A stretch of 64,000 nt of DNA, taken from contig CAYSDM010000005.1 in NCBI GenBank assembly GCA_964429855.1, forward strand, positions 1 to 64,000, written 5' to 3'. The translations under genes were made by a program, and so were the position numbers. The notes under the pieces were generated by a model, which worked only from the letters and a program-made list of their open reading frames with translations, did not search any database and was not told the DNA's origin. Every line of letters starts with the position of its first letter. The first letter of the stretch is position 1. Positions 40,330 through 49,113 of this stretch are shown piece after piece. The stretch comes from CALLMM01 sp964429855. Lineage in GTDB: Bacteria > Armatimonadota > Chthonomonadetes > Chthonomonadales > CAJBBX01.

Positions 40330-42849
40330 TTAACTGACCGTTTCGGACTGTTTCACGGCGGCTTCCGCCTCCTCTACCCGCGCTACGCGTTCGATGGTGG
40401 CGACGCTGTCTCCCGGCTCCAGATTGATGAGCTTGACACCCTGCGTGCTGCGTCCGGCGGAACGGATCGTCTTCACCTCCATACGGATCATGATCCCGTT
40501 TTTCGTGATAATCATAAGACGATCATCCGGTTCGACGACCTGAGCATCTATAATCATGCCAGTCTTCTCCGTGATATCCATCGTGATGATGCCCTTACCG
40601 CCACGCGATTGTGCGCGATAGTCCTTCAGATCGGTGCGCTTACCGACGCCGCGCTCTCCCACGACCAGAAGCTGACTGGTTGCGCGGACGACATCCATCG
40701 CCACCACCTCATCCTTCTGCTTCCCGTTCTCATCGCGCATCTCGATCCCGCGCACTCCACCTGCCGGTCTGCCTCGCACCGGGACATCCGTCTCTTTGAA
40801 GCGGATGGACTTCCCGCCACGTGTCACAAGAATGCACTCCTGTGCGCCGTCGGTCAGCTTCACCCACTTGAGCGAGTCATCCGGCTCCAGGTCGAAGCAG
40901 ATCAAGCCGTTGGCGCGAAGATTCGCAAACTCCTTCAGGTCTACGCGTTTCACCTCACCGTTCTGTGTGGCGAAGAGCATATAACCGGCGGCGTTCTGAA
41001 GATCTTTAACCGGAACTGTGGCGGTCACCTTATCCTCCGGTTCGATGCCGATCAGGTTCACGATAGCCATGCCCATCGCCTGTCGGCTGGTCTGGGGAAC
41101 CTCATAGGCTTTCAGTTTGTATACTCGCCCGCGATTGGTGAAGAAGAGGATGTAGTCATGAGTATTCGCGACAAACAGATGCTCGATGGCGTCCTCTTCT
41201 TTGGTGTTGGCTCCAATGATGCCGCGCCCTCCGCGCTTCTGCGTCCGATAGGAGTCGAGCTGCACCCGCTTAATATAGCCGTCACGGGTGATCGTAACGA
41301 GCATATCCTCCTCCGGGATCAGGTCCTCTTCGCCGATCTCCTCCGGCTCGGTCGGAATGATGCGGGTGCGCCGGTCGTCGCCATACTTATCACGCAGGGC
41401 GCGCAGTTCCGTCTTAATAATCGCGCTGACCCGCGCCGGATTGATCAGAATGTCCTCATAAGAGGCGATCTCCTTGAGTTTGCCCTTATACTCATCTTCG
41501 ATCTTGTTCCGGTTAAGGCGGGTAAGCTGCCGAAGCTGCATGGACAGAATGGCTTCCGCCTGAAGCTGCGTCAAGCCAAAACGTGTCATCATTTCGGTGC
41601 GGGCGATGGTATCGTCTTCTGAGGCGCGAATGATCCGAATGATCTCATCCAGAAAATCGAGGGCGATCTGCAAGCCTTCCAGAATATGCGCTCTCTGTTT
41701 GGCGCGCCCCAGTTCATAGCGCGTTCGACGAACGATAATTTCGCGGCGATGGTTCAGGTAGTGTGTGATGACCTGTGGGAGGGTCAGCAGACGTGGCTGA
41801 TTATCCACCAGCGCCAGCATAATCACGCCAAAGGTTGTTCGCAGGGCAGTGTGCTTCAGAAGGTAGTTCAGCACTTTGCGCGGGTAGGCATCGCGGCGAA
41901 GCTCGATGACGACACGAATTCCGTGCCGGTTGCTGTAGTCCTGAATGTCGGTGATGCCCTCTACCTTCTTCTGCTTCACAAGGTCAGCGATGTCCTGAAT
42001 CAGGTTCTTTTTATTGACCTGATAGGGCAGTTCCGTGATGACAATCGCGTGTTTTCCGTTCTCAATCGGCTCGATCTGAATATTTGCCTGAACGGTGATA
42101 TGCCCGCGTCCCTTCTCGTAGGCGTCTCGAATGCCCCGCGTGCCAAGAATCAGCCCGGCGGTGGGGAAGTCCGGTCCGGTAATGAACTTCATCAGATCGG
42201 CAACGGTCGCATCGGGGTTCTCCAGCAGATGCATGCAGACATCGCAGACTTCACGCAGGTTATGAGGAGGCACTTTGGTCGCCATGCCGACCGCAATACC
42301 CTCTCCGCCATTGCACAGGAAATTGGGGAAGCGCGAAGGAAGGACAACCGGCTCGGTGCGCGTGTTGTCGTAGTTATCCATGAAGTTGACAGTTTCGCGA
42401 TCCAGGTCAACCAGCATTTCGACCGCGAAGACCGACATCCGCACTTCGGTATAACGCTGCGCGGCGGGGGGATCGCCGTCCACGCTGCCGAAGTTACCCT
42501 GCGGGTCCACCAGCGGATAACGCAGACTGAAGTCCTGCGCCATGCGAACCAGGGTCGGGTAGATAACCTGATCTCCATGCGGGTGGTAGTTACCGGAGGT
42601 GTCCCCGGTGATTTTGGCGGATTTTCTGCGTTGCGCTCCCGGTCCAAGGTTCAGGTCGTTCATCGCCATCAGAATCCGACGTTGAACCGGCTTCAGTCCA
42701 TCGCGAACATCTGGAAGGGCGCGCGCGATCAGCGTGGAGACGGCATACCCCAGATAGGAACGCTTCAGTTCGTCGGAGATGTCAATCAACATCGTTCCGC
42801 CTTCACCGTTGCCCTCGCTGCCGTTTGGGGAGTCAATATCCGTTGACAT
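40330..42849 (-). CDS. gyrA: DNA gyrase subunit A
   Basis: An 839-residue gyrase subunit that breaks and reseals DNA during negative supercoiling. The catalytic Tyr133 lies in A-A-Q-R-Y-T-E. The C-terminal wrapping domain contains the GyrA box Q-K-R-G-G-R-G and five or six blades, which separates it from ParC. The quinolone-determining region reads H-P-H-G-D-Q-V-I-Y-P, with Gln94 and Pro98 at the positions of E. coli Ser83 and Asp87. The start at ATG 42849 has AAAGGAG at 6 bases; the frame is open 8 codons upstream without support. gyrB is not in the window. Confidence 0.97.
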   Translation of the reverse strand: MSTDIDSPNGSEGNGEGGTMLIDISDELKRSYLGYAVSTLIARALPDVRDGLKPVQRRILMAMNDLNLGPGAQRRKSAKITGDTSGNYHPHGDQVIYPTLVRMAQDFSLRYPLVDPQGNFGSVDGDPPAAQRYTEVRMSVFAVEMLVDLDRETVNFMDNYDNTRTEPVVLPSRFPNFLCNGGEGIAVGMATKVPPHNLREVCDVCMHLLENPDATVADLMKFITGPDFPTAGLILGTRGIRDAYEKGRGHITVQANIQIEPIENGKHAIVITELPYQVNKKNLIQDIADLVKQKKVEGITDIQDYSNRHGIRVVIELRRDAYPRKVLNYLLKHTALRTTFGVIMLALVDNQPRLLTLPQVITHYLNHRREIIVRRTRYELGRAKQRAHILEGLQIALDFLDEIIRIIRASEDDTIARTEMMTRFGLTQLQAEAILSMQLRQLTRLNRNKIEDEYKGKLKEIASYEDILINPARVSAIIKTELRALRDKYGDDRRTRIIPTEPEEIGEEDLIPEEDMLVTITRDGYIKRVQLDSYRTQKRGGRGIIGANTKEEDAIEHLFVANTHDYILFFTNRGRVYKLKAYEVPQTSRQAMGMAIVNLIGIEPEDKVTATVPVKDLQNAAGYMLFATQNGEVKRVDLKEFANLRANGLICFDLEPDDSLKWVKLTDGAQECILVTRGGKSIRFKETDVPVRGRPAGGVRGIEMRDENGKQKDEVVAMDVVRATSQLLVVGERGVGKRTDLKDYRAQSRGGKGIITMDITEKTGMIIDAQVVEPDDRLMIITKNGIMIRMEVKTIRSAGRSTQGVKLINLEPGDSVATIERVARVEEAEAAVKQSETVS

Positions 42850-42911
42850 AGTTTCTCCTTTGGAGGAAAACATCGCGTGAACACTAATTATATCCTGTCC
42901 ATTACGCGAAT

Positions 42912-42941
42912 ATTATAGCAGATTATGTATAACTTTGTCAA
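42912..42941 (-). promoter_or_regulatory. Sigma-70 promoter of gyrA
   Basis: On the minus strand TTGACA (42936-42941), 18 bases and TATAAT (42912-42917) form a consensus promoter 63 bases before the gyrA ATG. The spacer is A+T-rich, as is common where supercoiling controls gyrase. The 318-base gap 42850-43167 otherwise holds only the next promoter region. Confidence 0.88.
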
Positions 42942-43092
42942 CATCTTGTAGGTCATTTTGAAAAAGCAAGAAGCATTTGAAATGCGAAGGAGGTATCCAT
43001 CCGGGACAAAATGGAGGCGACTTCTCGTATAGTAGAGAGGACGGCCAACAACATATTTTGTGAAATATCCTTTCTCTGTAAAGAAGAGAGGA

Positions 43093-43125
43093 TTTCATTA
43101 TATTTAGCTTGAATCTATAATGAAA
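43093..43125 (+). promoter_or_regulatory. Perfect inverted repeat over the -10 box of the YHS gene (candidate operator)
   Basis: TTTCATTATA (43093-43102) and TATAATGAAA (43116-43125) are exact 10-bp inverted copies with a 13-base spacer. The right arm contains the -10 hexamer TATAAT (43116-43121). A repressor dimer bound here would block the promoter. No regulator gene is adjacent. Confidence 0.6.
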
Positions 43126-43167
43126 CGCTGTTTTGCATTCACATCCTGAACAGGAGGTATCTGGTCG

Positions 43168-43863
43168 GTGAAATCTGGATTAGCCCTGATGTTCGGTTTT
43201 GCGCTGGCGGCAACGCCGCTGATTGTAATCGCAGCGCAGGACTCCAAAGAGAAACCGGCGCTCCCGGAGACGGTTGCCTGTGCCGTAATGCCGGATCACA
43301 AGGTTAACGTGAAGGACGCGATGGCGAAGGGGATGTATGCGGATTATGAGTATAACCGCTACTTCTTCTGTTGCGCCGGGTGTCCGCCCCAATTTGCGAA
43401 AAGCCCTGAGAAGTTCGCCAAAAACGCCAGCATTCCGCTTCAATCCATTCCCATGCCGGAGAAGATCGCCTGCGCGGTGATGGAGGATCACTCCATCAAC
43501 CCCAAACAGGCGACGGAGAAGAAGCTCTTCGCGGACTACAATGGTCGCCGCTACTTCTTCTGCTGTGAGGGCTGCGTTCCTGCTTTCAACAAGGAGCCGG
43601 AGAAGTTTGCGAAGAAAGCCAGCGTACCGCTCGGTCAGATCGAACTGCCGAAGACGGTCGCCTGCGCCGTGATGACCGATAATAAGGTGGATGTCAAGGA
43701 CGCGCTGAGTAAGGGAATGTACGCCGATTACAAGGGACGCCGCTATCTGTTCTGCTGCGCAGGCTGCCCGGGGGCATTCAAAGCCGATCCGGCGAAGTTC
43801 GCCAGCAATGCGAGCATCCCTTCACCGAAGGTTGAGAAGAAAGAAGCCAAAGAGACGAATTAA
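43168..43863 (+). CDS. Secreted protein with three tandem YHS-type metal-binding domains
   Basis: A 231-residue protein starting with GTG after AGGAGGT. The signal peptide ends near residue 23. Three similar domains follow at about 33-95, 96-158 and 159-218. Each has a Cys in the A-C-A-V-M motif (Cys38, 102, 166) and a Cys cluster F-C-C-x-G-C (Cys68/69/72, 132/133/136, 196/197/200), then F-x(5)-[E/A]-K-F-A. This is the YHS/TRASH pattern linked to binding of copper, zinc or other soft metals. Outside the membrane it may sequester metals. The candidate operator fits metal-dependent control, but no metal is shown. Confidence 0.82.
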   Translation: MKSGLALMFGFALAATPLIVIAAQDSKEKPALPETVACAVMPDHKVNVKDAMAKGMYADYEYNRYFFCCAGCPPQFAKSPEKFAKNASIPLQSIPMPEKIACAVMEDHSINPKQATEKKLFADYNGRRYFFCCEGCVPAFNKEPEKFAKKASVPLGQIELPKTVACAVMTDNKVDVKDALSKGMYADYKGRRYLFCCAGCPGAFKADPAKFASNASIPSPKVEKKEAKETN

Positions 43864-43881
43864 CCTTCTTTTAACGGTGTC

Positions 43882-43937
43882 TCACATCGCGACCCGGTCG
43901 AGATTCCCCCGCGAAAACCGACCGGGTCGTTCTGTGA
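43882..43937 (+). terminator. Hairpin after the YHS gene
   Basis: An 11-bp stem CGACCCGGTCG (43890-43900) / CGACCGGGTCG (43919-43929) is extended by TCACA / TGTGA on the outside. No T run follows, but the position after the stop and before a new promoter supports termination. Confidence 0.6.
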
Positions 43938-43953
43938 TCCCTGGCCGAAGCAG

Positions 43954-43982
43954 TTGACAAGCGCGGGGGATTGCGGTAGACT
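43954..43982 (+). promoter_or_regulatory. Sigma-70 promoter of tRNA-Ser(CGA)
   Basis: TTGACA (43954-43959), 17 bases and TAGACT (43977-43982), 27 bases before the tRNA. Confidence 0.83.
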
Positions 43983-44009
43983 CCCATCATCCACATTGAA
44001 CGATCGCAC

Positions 44010-44093
44010 GGAGGGGTCGCATAGTGGTCTAGTGCGCCCGCCTCGAAAGCGGGTAGGTCAAAAGCCTCGCGGGTTCGAATCCCGCCCCCTCCG
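44010..44093 (+). tRNA. tRNA-Ser (anticodon CGA)
   Basis: Acceptor GGAGGGG / CCCCTCC, anticodon arm CCCGC-CTCGAAA-GCGGG with anticodon CGA, long variable arm typical of serine tRNAs, T arm GCGGG-TTCGAAT-CCCGC, discriminator G. CCA is not encoded. Confidence 0.95.
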
Positions 44094-44189
44094 CTCCCCT
44101 TATTCCGCTCTCCAGATTGTTGCCGCGATATGTTGTTCGGGATGTTTTCGGGTCGCCCAGCAGTAGAGCGCTACCAGTTCGTCGGAGTA

Positions 44190-46130
44190 TCAACGGCTAC
44201 CTTTAGCCATCGCTTCCGCAAACAGCCTATCCAGCGCCGGTCTGTCTACCGGGTGCCGGGATTCATGTTCCATTGCCAGCCGACGCCGGTTCTCTATCTC
44301 TCGCCGAACCCGGCTGTCGCGGGCTGCCACATAGATGACGGAGCGGCTCTGCACGTCGTCTATCTCAACGCCGGTATCGGTGGCGCGCCACTTCGTCGGG
44401 TGAACGCCGTCCGCATCTATCCGGAAGAGATCTTGCGGTTTTCGCAGCCAATGAGGCAGTGGAAACTGAAATACGGCTCTTCTTGGAGCGCCAAATGTAA
44501 AGACGTTCTCCTTCGGATCGGCAGAGTAGGCGGTATCCAGCGCAAAAAGAATCCCAGCCGATGGAGACACTATCGAGGCGAGGTCCCAGTCCGGCGCGCC
44601 GTCTGCAGTGGTTCGCCGCTCAAAACGGTAGGCGTCTCCCTCCAGATAAAACCTATCCAGCATCCGTATTTCGCGCCCTATTCGCCGCATCGCCTCCCAT
44701 GTATCCGGGTACTCCATCAGTGATCTCAGACTCAGATTGAACCAGTAGAGGGAAGTGATCCGCGTGGAGAGGGCATGTAGTGCCTGCTCGCGCAGTTCAT
44801 CCGGGGTTGGAGATCGTCGTTTTCGCCCGTCAAAACGATTATCCCAGTCGTAGTGCGGTCCCTGTGACCAGTAGGCGCAGGGCATCGGACGATTCAGTTC
44901 TCGCAGAGAGCGGCACATGTCGCCGATAGTCTCCAGAGGCGCGCCCCATCGAATACGCCGTCCGCCCCAGCGATCATAGAGATTCCAGGCATCGGCAGCG
45001 GGCGCGACAACGCGATAGGCGTCGTAGTGCGGGTAGTCCGAAAGACCGGCATACCAGCGCCAGACCTTCTCTTCGCTGTGCGTTACGGTGGTCGCCAGCC
45101 TGCTGGCACGATAGGGAAGAAGCTGATCGAAAACCTCCTGTGGAGGAACCGGTCTCCCGCCTCCATACTGCGGTTCTCCCAGAAACTCTACGGCGTGGAT
45201 CCTGGGCAGCCATTCATCCGTATCGAAGGCGGATATCGGGTCCAGTTTATGGAACAGCTTGATCGGGATTCGGTTGTATAGCGCAGGATTGTCAGTATAA
45301 CCGGGAGTTGCGCTGATATGTCCGGTATTGATATGCATACTCGCCAGAAGATGCAGATACGACTCCTGCCGGATGTGTTCCCCGATCCAGCCTCCACTGA
45401 TATCGAATACCTCCCGCTTGATGCGAAGATGCGCCCATAGCGACCCTTCCGAGGTCGCCAGTTCTATCGCCGCATAGGTCAGGGGCAGTTTGCGCGTAGA
45501 GATTCGGACATAGCCTTTCTCTCCAGAAGGAACCATCTCAGAGACCTTGATCGGCTTTTCTGGGAAGAGTGTCTGCCATGTATCTCCGGATTTCGGAAGC
45601 CATAGACGCAGTGAGTGAATTTTCAAGGCGCGCGTTCCGGTATTGGCGACATACGCCATCACAGTATCCGGCTGAACGGAGCCATCCCGCGAGAGGAAGG
45701 TAACGCTGGAAATCCACTGTTTCGGCGCGGTTATCGGAATCTCTGTCGGCTTCAGCCCTTCGGCTTCCAGTTGGAAGGCGTTCCCGACGCCCCATCGGGA
45801 CGATTTGCCATTGAAACTCCAGACCGTCAACGCCTCTTCCGAGGGCGATTTCACCGCGGTAGACAGATCATGCCAGGACCACTCCTGTTCGGCAAGGAGC
45901 TGCGCAGGTGTCTTCCCATTGAAACGACCGGGCATAGCGGGACCTTTTACAAAGAGCTGTATACGTGCTGCAAGAGACGGATCACGCGGACGGCGATAAC
46001 GCATCGTTGGCTCGATGGTGTGCGGGGTAATGACCTTCCCGACGATCTCTGCGGCGGTAGAGGGAAAGGAAATCTGCAGGGTCATGGCGAGAAAAGGGAG
46101 CGTAAAAAGGCGTATCATGCAACGATCCAT
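44190..46130 (-). CDS. Secreted protein of unknown function, possibly a glycoside-hydrolase-like barrel
   Basis: A 646-residue protein I do not recognise. It starts with a signal peptide (I-R-L-F-T-L-P-F-L-A-M-T-L) at ATG 46130; ATG 46118 is an alternative start. The frame is open upstream but runs through tRNA-Phe. Residues about 60-290 look like beta-rich modules with S-L-R-L-W-L-P and similar strands. About 300-520 resembles the barrel of family-type hydrolases (H-I-N-T-G-H-I-S-A-T, P-Y-R-A-S-R-L-A-T-T, S-Q-G-P-H-Y-D-W-D). The last part is again beta-rich. No catalytic pair can be assigned with confidence. It is alone between tRNA genes. Confidence 0.6.
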   Translation of the reverse strand: MDRCMIRLFTLPFLAMTLQISFPSTAAEIVGKVITPHTIEPTMRYRRPRDPSLAARIQLFVKGPAMPGRFNGKTPAQLLAEQEWSWHDLSTAVKSPSEEALTVWSFNGKSSRWGVGNAFQLEAEGLKPTEIPITAPKQWISSVTFLSRDGSVQPDTVMAYVANTGTRALKIHSLRLWLPKSGDTWQTLFPEKPIKVSEMVPSGEKGYVRISTRKLPLTYAAIELATSEGSLWAHLRIKREVFDISGGWIGEHIRQESYLHLLASMHINTGHISATPGYTDNPALYNRIPIKLFHKLDPISAFDTDEWLPRIHAVEFLGEPQYGGGRPVPPQEVFDQLLPYRASRLATTVTHSEEKVWRWYAGLSDYPHYDAYRVVAPAADAWNLYDRWGGRRIRWGAPLETIGDMCRSLRELNRPMPCAYWSQGPHYDWDNRFDGRKRRSPTPDELREQALHALSTRITSLYWFNLSLRSLMEYPDTWEAMRRIGREIRMLDRFYLEGDAYRFERRTTADGAPDWDLASIVSPSAGILFALDTAYSADPKENVFTFGAPRRAVFQFPLPHWLRKPQDLFRIDADGVHPTKWRATDTGVEIDDVQSRSVIYVAARDSRVRREIENRRRLAMEHESRHPVDRPALDRLFAEAMAKGSR

Positions 46131-46225
46131 TTCGATGTCAACACCAGAATATAGAGATAGAGACGCAGAAAGACGGGATCCAAAAGGTTCCCGCCTTTCC
46201 ATCCAAAGCCACAAAAAATCAGAAG

Positions 46226-46298
46226 TGCCGCGGACCGGACTTGAACCAGTGACACGTGGATTTTCAGTCCACTGCTCTACCAACTGAGCTACCGCGGC
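46226..46298 (-). tRNA. tRNA-Phe (anticodon GAA)
   Basis: The minus strand folds to 73 nt: acceptor GCCGCGG / CCGCGGC, anticodon arm GTGGA-CTGAAAA-TCCAC with anticodon GAA, T arm ACTGG-TTCAAGT-CCGGT, discriminator A. CCA is not encoded. A run of six Ts lies 8 bases after it, without a clear hairpin. Confidence 0.95.
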
Positions 46299-46330
46299 AT
46301 ATCTCTATTGTTGCTCAACAGAGCACACCT

Positions 46331-46360
46331 ATTATACTGCATGACATTCGGAAATGTAAA
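46331..46360 (-). promoter_or_regulatory. Sigma-70 promoter of tRNA-Phe
   Basis: On the minus strand TTTACA (46355-46360), 18 bases and TATAAT (46331-46336), 33 bases before the tRNA. Confidence 0.82.
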
Positions 46361-46406
46361 GACTGACTATGCTAAAACTCCCCTGACAATAAACCCTGTT
46401 CGCGCG

Positions 46407-46435
46407 TTGTTTCAGTGGGGTGTGTATGATACAAT
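46407..46435 (+). promoter_or_regulatory. Candidate promoter of the aldolase-PHP-ogg-cysS genes
   Basis: TTGTTT (46407-46412), 17 bases and TACAAT (46430-46435), about 100 bases before the first gene. Plausible but below consensus. Confidence 0.45.
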
Positions 46436-46537
46436 GACATGAAGTAGAGACACTTTCATGTGGCTTGACAACGGAAATCCATTCCGAACTGACAGCGCGC
46501 CCAAATAGGGCATCAACGCTTTATGAGGATAAGCATC

Positions 46538-47305
46538 GTGTATGATCGAGAACAGGTTTTAGAACAACTGATAGCCCTTTCCCGCAGTCTCGGCGATCCC
46601 GCCAGAGACCTGGCGATCCTGGGAGAGGGAAACACCTCTGCCCAGTCCAGTGATTCGACTTTTTTTGTCAAAGCCAGCGGAAAAGAGCTTCGCGCGGCGG
46701 ATGCAGACAGCTTTGTGGAGGTAGACCTGCACCGGGCATTAGCCGTCCTGAACGGTCCTCCTTTGACCGACAGCCAGGTGCGGGAGGCTCTGCTGGCTGT
46801 CCGCGCGGACTCCTCTTCCAACGCGATGCCTTCAGTGGAGACATTTCTCCATGCCTATCTTCTGTCGCTGCATGGCATCATGTTTGTCGGGCATACCCAT
46901 CCGACCGCTGTGAATGCCATCCTCTGCTCACAGGAATCAAAACGCGCCGTTCAGGGGAAGCTTTTTCCCGATGAGATCGTCTGCTGTGGTCCGGCTGTCT
47001 GCTATGTAGAGTATACTGATCCGGGAGTGCCGCTGGCATTGAAGCTGCGGGATCGTGTCGAAGCCTTCATTGATGAGCACAACATGCCGCCGAAAGTGAT
47101 TCTGATGGAGAATCACGGTTTTATTGCCTCCGGTCGCTCTGCCCGTGATGTGGAGATCATCACCTCGATGTACGTCAAGACAGCGCGGGTTCTGCTGGGA
47201 ACTTATGCGATGGGGGGACCGCGATTCATGACGCCGGAGAATGTTGCGCGCATCCACACGCGCCCGGATGAGATATATCGGCAGAAACAGATCGGCAACC
47301 ACTAA
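46538..47305 (+). CDS. Class II aldolase/adducin family protein
   Basis: A 255-residue protein of the AraD/FucA type, zinc enzymes that cleave or epimerise sugar phosphates. Typical signatures are L-G-E-G-N-T-S (about 28-34), P-S-V-E-T-F-L-H with Glu101, zinc ligands in G-H-T-H-P (His119, His121) and E-N-H-G-F near residue 190. The start is taken as GTG 46538, because AGGA lies 8 bases before it; ATG 46523, five codons earlier, has no ribosome-binding site. The PHP gene follows after 15 bases. The substrate is unknown. Confidence 0.85.
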   Translation: MYDREQVLEQLIALSRSLGDPARDLAILGEGNTSAQSSDSTFFVKASGKELRAADADSFVEVDLHRALAVLNGPPLTDSQVREALLAVRADSSSNAMPSVETFLHAYLLSLHGIMFVGHTHPTAVNAILCSQESKRAVQGKLFPDEIVCCGPAVCYVEYTDPGVPLALKLRDRVEAFIDEHNMPPKVILMENHGFIASGRSARDVEIITSMYVKTARVLLGTYAMGGPRFMTPENVARIHTRPDEIYRQKQIGNH

Positions 47306-47320
47306 CGCAGGAAAGGCATC

Positions 47321-48190
47321 ATGAGCCATTCGCTGATAAATCCCTATCTCCAGTCGGGGAGATGGTGGCGGGGAAACACGCATACCCATACGCAGGCGTC
47401 AGATGGCGCGGATGCGCCGCAGGATGTGATTCGCTTCTATGCCGAAGCGGGGTATGATTTTCTGGCAATCACCGATCATAATCTGGTGCTGCCTCTCTTA
47501 GAGTACGATCCATGCGGGATGGTGTTGATCGAGGGAGAGGAACTGACCACGCCGCGAACCCATGTGGTTGGGCTTGGACTGCGCGAGACGCTTCCGAGGG
47601 GAGAAAGCACCCAGAACCAGATTGATCTTATCCGTGAGGCGGGGGGACTCTCCATCATTGCGCATCCGCACTGGATGGGATTTACGCGCGACGATCTGGT
47701 TCCCCTGGAGGGGCATCTGGCGATTGAACTGACCAATCAGGTCTGTTTCTACCTGGACGGTAAGGGCGACTCGGTCGCATGGTGGGATCATCTATTGACA
47801 AAGGGACGACGGTGCTGGGGAGTCTCGGTTGATGACTGCCATGATATCATGCGCGATGGCGCAATGGGCTGGATTATGGTTGACTCTCCGACGCGGGACT
47901 GGCCTTCTCTGCGCGAAGCGATGGAGCGCGGGAGTTTTTATGCCTCCACCGGACCCCAATTCGAAGCGATCTCCGCGAAAGAGCGGCAAATCTCTTTTGT
48001 AACCTCGCCCTGCGTTCAGGTTCGAATAATCGGGAGAGAAGGAGCGGTTATTCATCAGCAAACCTCGGACTCGAAGCAGGTTTTCATGATTCGATTTGAT
48101 GTTCCGGAATCCGAACCTTATGCACGGGTTGAGATCGAAGATGAAGAAGGCAGGCGCGCATGGTCTCAGCCCTTCTGGACAGCAGCCTGA
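47321..48190 (+). CDS. PHP-domain phosphoesterase
   Basis: A 289-residue protein with the PHP metal-binding motifs: H21-T-H23-T, then S-D-G-A, I-T-D-H-N (about 55) and I-A-H-P-H-W. PHP enzymes are metal-dependent phosphoesterases acting on small molecules or nucleic acids. A GGAAAGG precedes the ATG. The last 60 residues are beta-rich and carry no recognised motif. Between an aldolase and a DNA glycosylase, its substrate cannot be inferred. Confidence 0.85.
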   Translation: MSHSLINPYLQSGRWWRGNTHTHTQASDGADAPQDVIRFYAEAGYDFLAITDHNLVLPLLEYDPCGMVLIEGEELTTPRTHVVGLGLRETLPRGESTQNQIDLIREAGGLSIIAHPHWMGFTRDDLVPLEGHLAIELTNQVCFYLDGKGDSVAWWDHLLTKGRRCWGVSVDDCHDIMRDGAMGWIMVDSPTRDWPSLREAMERGSFYASTGPQFEAISAKERQISFVTSPCVQVRIIGREGAVIHQQTSDSKQVFMIRFDVPESEPYARVEIEDEEGRRAWSQPFWTAA

Positions 48191-48197
48191 ATCGGTG

Positions 48198-49088
48198 ATG
48201 TCGCTGAACTGGTCTGACACTCCCCGACAACAGTTGAATATTGCAGATACGCTTGCCAGCGGACAGTGTTTTCGATGGGAGCAGACGGCCGAAGGCGAGT
48301 GGATTGGCGTGATCGAAGACAGCCTCATCCGCCTGAAGCCGGAGGAGGCGGGTTTCTGGTGGGAGACCTATCCGGTAACCGGACGCTGGGAGTTGATCCA
48401 TCGCTATTTTGCGCTGGATGTTGACCTGGAGGGCCTGTACGCGGAGTGGCGGCAGAGCGATCCGCGCATTGTGCCGAGTCTGCGTCGCCGTGCAGGTTTA
48501 CGTATTCTTCGGCAGGACGCAGAGGAAGCGTTCTTTGCATTTCACTGTGCAACATGTAATACAGTCGTCAAGATAACCCGAAGCGTTCGCGCGCTGGCGC
48601 AGCGCTACGGAGAGCCGATCTGCGAATGGAAGGGAAAGACCTTTTACCGATTTCCTTCGGCGGTGAGGCTGGCAAATGCCTCTGAAGCAGCGCTGCGTGA
48701 AGACCTGTGGGGATTTCGCGCTCCGCGCATGATCGCGTCGGCACAGCATCTCTTGAAGCAGAAACCGGGCTGGCTGGAGAGCCTCCGGGAGATACCCTAT
48801 CGCGAAGCCCATGCAGAACTGGTGCGACGGGAGGGAATCGGCGCGAAGGTCGCCGACTGCATCTGCCTCTTTGCACTCTGGCACGATGAGGCGACGCCGA
48901 TTGATACGCATCTGTGGAAAATCGCCGTAAAGATGTATCGTCCCGATCTGCGGGGAAGGTCGCTGACTCCCTCGCTCTATCAGAGCATCGCCGAACTGTT
49001 TCGCGAGCGATACGGAGCTTTTGCCGGCTGGGCGCAGCAGTATCTATTTATGGATGCATTGAACGCAGGAAAACCATACACATCTTAA
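48198..49088 (+). CDS. 8-oxoguanine DNA glycosylase (OGG1-type)
   Basis: A 296-residue bifunctional glycosylase/lyase of the OGG1 family. The N-terminal S-G-Q-C-F-R-W is diagnostic. The helix-hairpin-helix G-I-G-A-K-V-A-D contains catalytic Lys217, and P-I-D-T-H-L-W supplies Asp236. It removes 8-oxoguanine opposite C and works in the same pathway as MutY 14 kb away. The start at ATG 48198 is 7 bases after the preceding stop; earlier in-frame starts lie inside the PHP gene. Confidence 0.9.
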   Translation: MSLNWSDTPRQQLNIADTLASGQCFRWEQTAEGEWIGVIEDSLIRLKPEEAGFWWETYPVTGRWELIHRYFALDVDLEGLYAEWRQSDPRIVPSLRRRAGLRILRQDAEEAFFAFHCATCNTVVKITRSVRALAQRYGEPICEWKGKTFYRFPSAVRLANASEAALREDLWGFRAPRMIASAQHLLKQKPGWLESLREIPYREAHAELVRREGIGAKVADCICLFALWHDEATPIDTHLWKIAVKMYRPDLRGRSLTPSLYQSIAELFRERYGAFAGWAQQYLFMDALNAGKPYTS

Positions 49089-49113
49089 ATCCATGTGCCG
49101 AGGTAACCGACCT

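Noticed and set aside
40300..42846. Long plus-strand open frames opposite gyrA (40300-41622 and 41686-42846)
   Set aside because: They are antisense to a certain gene and follow from its codon pattern. They show no family match or ribosome-binding site.
42887..42892. Second TATAAT near gyrA on the minus strand
   Set aside because: The -35 region at 17 bases is TAATAT, and the upstream promoter with TTGACA is far better.
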